This document shows, piece after piece, positions 59,640-64,000 of a stretch of 64,000 nucleotides of DNA. The stretch is from positions 1 through 64,000 of the forward strand of contig NZ_FBWL01000167.1 of NCBI RefSeq assembly GCF_001517425.1, given 5' to 3'. The notes below the pieces were generated by a model that saw nothing but the letters and a program-made list of their open reading frames with translations, was not told the origin of the DNA and did no database searches. The position numbers and the translations under genes were made by a program. Position 1 is the stretch's first letter. The number at the start of each line of letters is the position of its first letter. This DNA comes from Clostridium sp. C105KSO13 (GTDB taxonomy: Bacteria > Bacillota > Clostridia > Lachnospirales > Lachnospiraceae).

Positions 59640-61946
59640 ATGGCTGGAACTCCGGAATACGAATTGCTGAACAAAAATTTAGAGGTTGTCGAAGGACATA
59701 CCGTGAAAGCACCGGAAGATTATCAAGACCCTGAACAATTGTATCAGTCCTTGATAGACCGAATAAAAAAATATCATCCGTCCGCGGATATTACGATGAT
59801 TGAGAAAGCATACCGTGTGGGAAAGGCAGCTCACAAGGAACAGATACGTAAATCCGGGGAGCCTTATATTATTCATCCTCTGTGGGTGGGAATTATCCTG
59901 GCTGATCTGGAGATGGATAAAGAGACGATTGTGGCTGGGATGCTTCATGATGCGGTGGAAGATACGGAAATGACGCTGGAGGACGTGACAAGAGAGTTTG
60001 GTGACGAGGTTGCTCTTCTAGTAGATGGTGTCACAAAATTAGGACAATTGTCTTATTCTCAGGATAAGCTTGAAGTGCAGGCGGAGAATTTGCGCAAGAT
60101 GTTTTTGGCCATGGCCAAGGATATACGTGTTATTATCATTAAGCTGGCAGACCGTCTGCACAATATGAGAACTCTGGAGTATATGACGCCTGCTAAGCAA
60201 AAAGAAAAAGCCAGAGAGACCATGGATATCTATGCTCCTATTGCTCACCGGCTTGGTATTTCTAAGATCAAGACGGAGCTGGATGATTTATCTCTGAAGT
60301 ATTATCAGCCGGAGGTTTATTATAATCTGGTTAGAGAGCTGAACGAGCGCAAGACTGAGCGTGAGGAATTTGTGCAGCAGATTGTGGCAGAGGTATCCAC
60401 TCACATGAAAAATTCCAACATCACCGCCAAGGTTTACGGGAGAGTAAAGCATTTTTTCAGCATATATAAAAAGATGGTTAATCAGAATAAGACACTGGAC
60501 CAAGTGTATGATATATTTGCTGTGCGCATTATTGTGGATTCTGTTAAGGACTGTTACGCGGCTCTTGGAGTTATCCATGAGATGTACACTCCCATACCGG
60601 GGCGCTTCAAAGACTATATTGCCATGCCCAAAGCCAATATGTACCAGTCCCTTCATACAACTTTGATGGGACCTTCCGGCCAGCCCTTCGAAATACAAAT
60701 CCGTACGGAAGAGATGCATAAGACGGCTGAGTACGGAATTGCGGCCCACTGGAAATACAAGGAGGGGGGAGGAAACGGCAAGAGTGTGGAGGCCCAGGAA
60801 GAGGAAAAGTTAAGCTGGCTGCGCCAGATTCTTGAATGGCAGAGAGACATGTCGGATAACAGGGAATTTTTAAGCCTTTTAAAAGGAGATTTGGATCTGT
60901 TTGTCGATGATGTATACTGTTTTACTCCCGACGGAGATGTGAAAAGTCTGCCTAACGGTTCCACACCGGTGGATTTTGCCTACAGCATACACAGCGCAGT
61001 GGGCAATAAAATGGTAGGTGCCAGGGTCAACGGAAGACTGGTAAATATAGATTACAAGATTCAAAACGGTGACAGGGTTGAGATTTTGACCTCTCAGAAT
61101 TCTAAGGGGCCGAGCCGGGACTGGCTGAATATTGTAAAGAGTACCCAGGCAAAAAACAAGATTAATCAGTGGTTCAAAAAAGAGTTTAAGGAAGACAACA
61201 TTATCCGTGGAAAGGAACTGATTTCAACCTATTGTAAGGCAAAAACTATTAACCTTTCGGATGTTTTAAAGCCTAAATATCAGCAGGTGGTACAGCAAAA
61301 ATATGGATTTAAGGATTGGGATGCAGTTCTGGCGGCAGTTGGCCACGGCGGCCTGAAAGAGGGCCAGATTGTGAACCGTCTTGTGGAGGAATATGAGAAG
61401 GAGCACAAAAAGGAAATAACAGATGAAACGATTCTGGAAAGACTATCCGAGGCCGGCAGTCAGAAGGTACATGTGGCCAGGTCCAGAAGCGGAATTGTAG
61501 TCAAGGGCATGAACGATATGGCGGTACGTTTTTCAAAGTGCTGCAATCCGGTTCCTGGTGATGAAATTGTTGGTTTTGTGACAAGAGGGCGGGGAATGTC
61601 TATTCACAGAACTGACTGTGTCAATATCATACATTTATCTGGTTCAGAACGGGAACGTTTGATTGATGCCGAGTGGGAAACGGATGAGTCAGAGAACAGT
61701 GGCGGACAGTATCTGGCAGAGCTGAAGGTATTTGCTCATGACAGAAAGGGTCTTCTATTGGAATTCACCAGACTATTTACCGAGGGGCAGATTGATGTCA
61801 AGTCTATGAATGTCCGGACCAGTAAAAAAGGAACTGCTACTTTAGAGTTGGGATTTATTGTTCATGGACGGGAAGAGCTGAACAGAATTATTGAGAAACT
61901 GCGTCAGGTAGAAGGCGTGATGGATATAGAAAGAACAGCGGGGTAG
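59640..61946 (+). CDS. relA: bifunctional (p)ppGpp synthetase/hydrolase (Rel)
   Basis: A 768-residue RSH protein that makes and hydrolyses the alarmone (p)ppGpp in the stringent response. Order of domains: HD hydrolase with MLHDAVEDTEMT (about residues 101-112), synthetase with IFAVRIIVDS (about 290) and YQSLHTTLMGPSG (about 337), TGS with CFTPDGDVKSLPNGSTPVDFA-type segment near 425-445, and C-terminal zinc-finger/RIS region with CCNPVPGD (about 635) plus ACT domain (about 695-768). Both catalytic halves look intact. Ribosome site AGGGGG. Confidence 0.96.
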   Translation: MAGTPEYELLNKNLEVVEGHTVKAPEDYQDPEQLYQSLIDRIKKYHPSADITMIEKAYRVGKAAHKEQIRKSGEPYIIHPLWVGIILADLEMDKETIVAGMLHDAVEDTEMTLEDVTREFGDEVALLVDGVTKLGQLSYSQDKLEVQAENLRKMFLAMAKDIRVIIIKLADRLHNMRTLEYMTPAKQKEKARETMDIYAPIAHRLGISKIKTELDDLSLKYYQPEVYYNLVRELNERKTEREEFVQQIVAEVSTHMKNSNITAKVYGRVKHFFSIYKKMVNQNKTLDQVYDIFAVRIIVDSVKDCYAALGVIHEMYTPIPGRFKDYIAMPKANMYQSLHTTLMGPSGQPFEIQIRTEEMHKTAEYGIAAHWKYKEGGGNGKSVEAQEEEKLSWLRQILEWQRDMSDNREFLSLLKGDLDLFVDDVYCFTPDGDVKSLPNGSTPVDFAYSIHSAVGNKMVGARVNGRLVNIDYKIQNGDRVEILTSQNSKGPSRDWLNIVKSTQAKNKINQWFKKEFKEDNIIRGKELISTYCKAKTINLSDVLKPKYQQVVQQKYGFKDWDAVLAAVGHGGLKEGQIVNRLVEEYEKEHKKEITDETILERLSEAGSQKVHVARSRSGIVVKGMNDMAVRFSKCCNPVPGDEIVGFVTRGRGMSIHRTDCVNIIHLSGSERERLIDAEWETDESENSGGQYLAELKVFAHDRKGLLLEFTRLFTEGQIDVKSMNVRTSKKGTATLELGFIVHGREELNRIIEKLRQVEGVMDIERTAG

Positions 61947-61952
61947 GAAGAG

Positions 61953-62573
61953 ATGAAAATAGAGCGATTTGTAATTGGCATAATAAGTACAAACTGTTAT
62001 CTTGTGCAGAATGAAGAATCAAATGAGTGCTTTCTGGTAGATCCGGGGGCTTGCCCGAAAAAGCTGGTGGATCATATCAAAAGTTCGGGCCTGGATATGA
62101 AAGCAATTCTGCTGACCCATGGACATTTTGACCATATTCTGGGGATTGATGGATTTTTGAAGGAATTTCCTGTTCCGGTTTATGCCCATGAGGCCGAGAA
62201 AGAGCTGCTAAAAGACGCTTCCTTAAACTCCTCGGTTACCTACGGGCCGGGTTACACTTTTTCCGATGCGTGTTATCTGAAAGATTGGGAGAAACTGACT
62301 GTAGCAGGAATGGAGATAGAAACAATCTATACACCGGGACATACTTCCGGAGGGTGCTGTTATTACATCCAGTCAGAGGGAGTTCTGTTTAGTGGGGATA
62401 CCTTGTTTCGTGCTTCCATAGGCAGAACTGATTTTCCGACCGGAAGCAGCAGCCAGCTGATCCATTCTATTCAGGAAAGGTTAATGTGCCTGCCGGGAGA
62501 GACAAAAGTTTATCCGGGTCACATGGATGAGACTACCATTGACTTTGAACAGGCTCACAACCCGTTTTTATAA
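61953..62573 (+). CDS. MBL-fold hydrolase (glyoxalase II-like)
   Basis: A 206-residue metallo-beta-lactamase-fold protein with LTHGHFDHILG (H-x-H-x-D-H, about residues 54-64), TPGHTSGGCC (about 128) and SGDTLFRASIGRTDF (about 147-161), YPGHMDETT near the C-terminus. This is the YcbL/glyoxalase II-like subgroup often found after rel in Clostridia. Starts 6 nt after rel, so likely co-transcribed. Substrate not known. Confidence 0.9.
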   Translation: MKIERFVIGIISTNCYLVQNEESNECFLVDPGACPKKLVDHIKSSGLDMKAILLTHGHFDHILGIDGFLKEFPVPVYAHEAEKELLKDASLNSSVTYGPGYTFSDACYLKDWEKLTVAGMEIETIYTPGHTSGGCCYYIQSEGVLFSGDTLFRASIGRTDFPTGSSSQLIHSIQERLMCLPGETKVYPGHMDETTIDFEQAHNPFL

Positions 62574-62597
62574 GAGGAAAGGAAGACTGCTAAACGG

Positions 62598-64000
62598 ATG
62601 ACAATAGATATCAGCAGTAAAGAGACTTTATATAGTTATAATTTATATCATGTAGTAAAGGCCTTTTTCCCCAATGCGGAAATCAGGCAGAAGGTGGATG
62701 AAAGGCAAGAACCTCTGGCAGAATTAGTGTTGGAAGAGGGTTCTTGCTTTTCCATTCCCGGATCAGAGGTGAGGGCGTGCCTGGACAGACAGGAGGCAAA
62801 GCACCATGTGACAAAACTTATTTATGAGTATTTAAGCAAAGAAACTGGGAAAAAACTAGCATGGGGAATGCTGACAGGTATACGACCCACTAAATTGATT
62901 ATGCAGATGATCGAAAATGGAATAAGTGATAAAGAAATTGTAAAGTTTCTTAATGATACTTATAGTGTCAGCATGGAAAAGGCTGTTCTAGGCTGTGAGA
63001 TTGCCCGGCGGGAAAAAGAACTGCTGCAGAAGGTGGATTATGATCGGGGGTACAGCCTGTATATCGGCATACCTTTCTGTCCCAGTATCTGTTCCTATTG
63101 TTCTTTCGGTTCCTCACCTCTTGACAGGTGGGCAGACCGGATGGATCTGTATGTGGATGCGTTGTGTAAGGAAATTGCGTTTATCGGACAGGCTGCCCGT
63201 GGGAAGAGACTTAATACAATTTATATAGGGGGCGGGACCCCAACATCCCTTGAGGCAGAGCAGCTGGAAAGACTTCTTAATCTGCTGGATTCTACTTTTT
63301 CCTATGAATATCTGCAGGAGTTTACCGTTGAGGCGGGGAGACCGGACACCATTACCCGGGAGAAGCTGGAGGTTCTTGCAAAACATCCGGTGACCAGAAT
63401 ATCGATAAATCCCCAGACTATGCAGCAGAAGACTTTGGATGAAGTGGGGCGCTGTCACACAGTGCAGGAGGTAAAGGATGTTTTTTATCTCGCAAGGGAG
63501 CTGGGCTTTGATAACATTAATATGGATTTAATTGCAGGTCTGCCAGGTGAGGATGCAGTGGACATGCAGGATACACTGCAGCAGATAGAAAGCTTAAGGC
63601 CGGACAGTTTGACAATCCATGCGCTTGCTATCAAACGGGCCGCAAAGTTTGGACAGGAGCACAGGCGGATAGATTTACATTCGGAAATTGCACAGATGGT
63701 GGAGGCAGGTGCCGATGCAGCAAAGCGGATGGGCCTGCAGCCATATTATCTGTACCGGCAAAAAAACATGGCAGGAAATTTTGAGAATGTGGGTTACGCG
63801 AAGGTTGACAAAGCCGGAATATACAATATACTTATTATGGAAGAAAAGCAGACGATTCTCGCGGCAGGTGCAGGCGCTTCTACAAAGATAGTCTTTCCTG
63901 ATAAGATCACGCTGGAGAACGGTAAGCAGAGTAATCTGGTGAGAATAGAAAATGTAAAGGACATTGAGTCATATATCAGGCGTATCGACGAAATGATAGA
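62598..64000 (+). CDS. hemZ: HemZ-like radical SAM protein, 3' end outside the window
   Basis: Partial gene: 467 codons are visible and the frame is open at the right edge. The N-terminal about 145 residues are the HemZ-specific part (MLTGIRPTKL segment near residue 95). The radical SAM core follows with YIGIPFCPSICSYCSF (C-x3-C-x2-C, about residues 155-170), YIGGGTPTSL (about 210), the ISINPQTMQQKTL segment and MDLIAGLPGE (about 310). The family resembles oxygen-independent coproporphyrinogen III oxidase but its haem role in these anaerobes is uncertain; other coproporphyrinogen dehydrogenase relatives transfer haem or methyl groups. It starts 24 nt after the MBL gene. Confidence 0.9.
   Translation, partial: MTIDISSKETLYSYNLYHVVKAFFPNAEIRQKVDERQEPLAELVLEEGSCFSIPGSEVRACLDRQEAKHHVTKLIYEYLSKETGKKLAWGMLTGIRPTKLIMQMIENGISDKEIVKFLNDTYSVSMEKAVLGCEIARREKELLQKVDYDRGYSLYIGIPFCPSICSYCSFGSSPLDRWADRMDLYVDALCKEIAFIGQAARGKRLNTIYIGGGTPTSLEAEQLERLLNLLDSTFSYEYLQEFTVEAGRPDTITREKLEVLAKHPVTRISINPQTMQQKTLDEVGRCHTVQEVKDVFYLARELGFDNINMDLIAGLPGEDAVDMQDTLQQIESLRPDSLTIHALAIKRAAKFGQEHRRIDLHSEIAQMVEAGADAAKRMGLQPYYLYRQKNMAGNFENVGYAKVDKAGIYNILIMEEKQTILAAGAGASTKIVFPDKITLENGKQSNLVRIENVKDIESYIRRIDEMI

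Noticed and set aside
1-64000. CRISPR arrays, tRNA or rRNA genes, prophage genes
   Set aside because: No regularly spaced repeats, cloverleaf sequences, rRNA signatures or phage structural genes were found on reading both strands; small or divergent tRNAs cannot be excluded without a scan.

Overview
The window looks like chromosomal DNA of a low-to-moderate GC, anaerobic, fermentative Firmicute, most likely a gut Lachnospiraceae (class Clostridia). The main pointers are a SCIFF peptide with its radical SAM maturase, a DUF4317 protein, pyruvate formate-lyase with its activase, HemZ, a bifunctional Rel next to RecJ, and many sugar-uptake modules with AGGAGG-type ribosome sites. This taxonomic call is inferred from gene content, not from a database search.

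The left part (about 1-38.7 kb) is an accessory sugar and organic-acid block made of modules. (1) 0.3-9.1 kb is a self-contained galactitol-type PTS locus with IIA, a PRD activator, two class II aldolases, IIB, IIC, its own HPr and Enzyme I, and an aldo/keto reductase. (2) 9.2-11.8 kb (minus) holds a YfcC-type carrier and isoaspartyl dipeptidase. (3) 12.1-17.4 kb has a Gfo/Idh oxidoreductase, D-lyxose isomerase and a ribose-type ABC importer. (4) 17.4-22 kb is a decaying zone with an epimerase fragment, a small XRE regulator, a strong candidate structured RNA with a pseudoknot (raiA-like), a 5'-truncated permease, an intact GH29 fucosidase, a SorC fragment and a transposase fragment. (5) 22-26 kb is a tartrate-type module: LysR regulator, DASS carrier and TtdA/TtdB. 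(6) 26.1-26.9 kb holds ABC-transporter remnants. (7) 27-31 kb is an operon (GntP carrier, MDR dehydrogenase, SAF-domain dehydrogenase) behind a consensus sigma-54 promoter with upstream dyad sites. (8) 31.1-38.7 kb begins with an in-frame chimera joining a PrpR-type sigma-54 activator to the C-terminal part of an ABC solute-binding protein. It continues with two permeases and four enzymes that could form a non-phosphorylating sugar oxidation pathway (dehydrogenase, lactonase, dehydratase, aldolase).

The right part (38.9-64 kb) is more core-like and visibly richer in G+C. It holds a TetM/EF-G-like GTPase fused to a Rae1/YacP-type NYN nuclease domain, a three-subunit molybdenum hydroxylase, PflB-PflA, an FAD oxidoreductase with a C-terminal Rieske domain, a tocopherol-cyclase-like protein, DUF4317, an amidohydrolase, a MalY/PatB aminotransferase, ribosomal protein bL25, SCIFF and its maturase, RecJ, Rel, an MBL-fold hydrolase and HemZ, which runs off the window.

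The observations most worth following up are the chimeric regulator/binding protein at 31.07-33.19 kb together with its probable sigma-54 circuit, the GTPase-NYN fusion, the structured RNA at 18.2-18.4 kb, and the 34-bp direct repeat flanking the SCIFF gene. No tRNA, rRNA or CRISPR array was seen.
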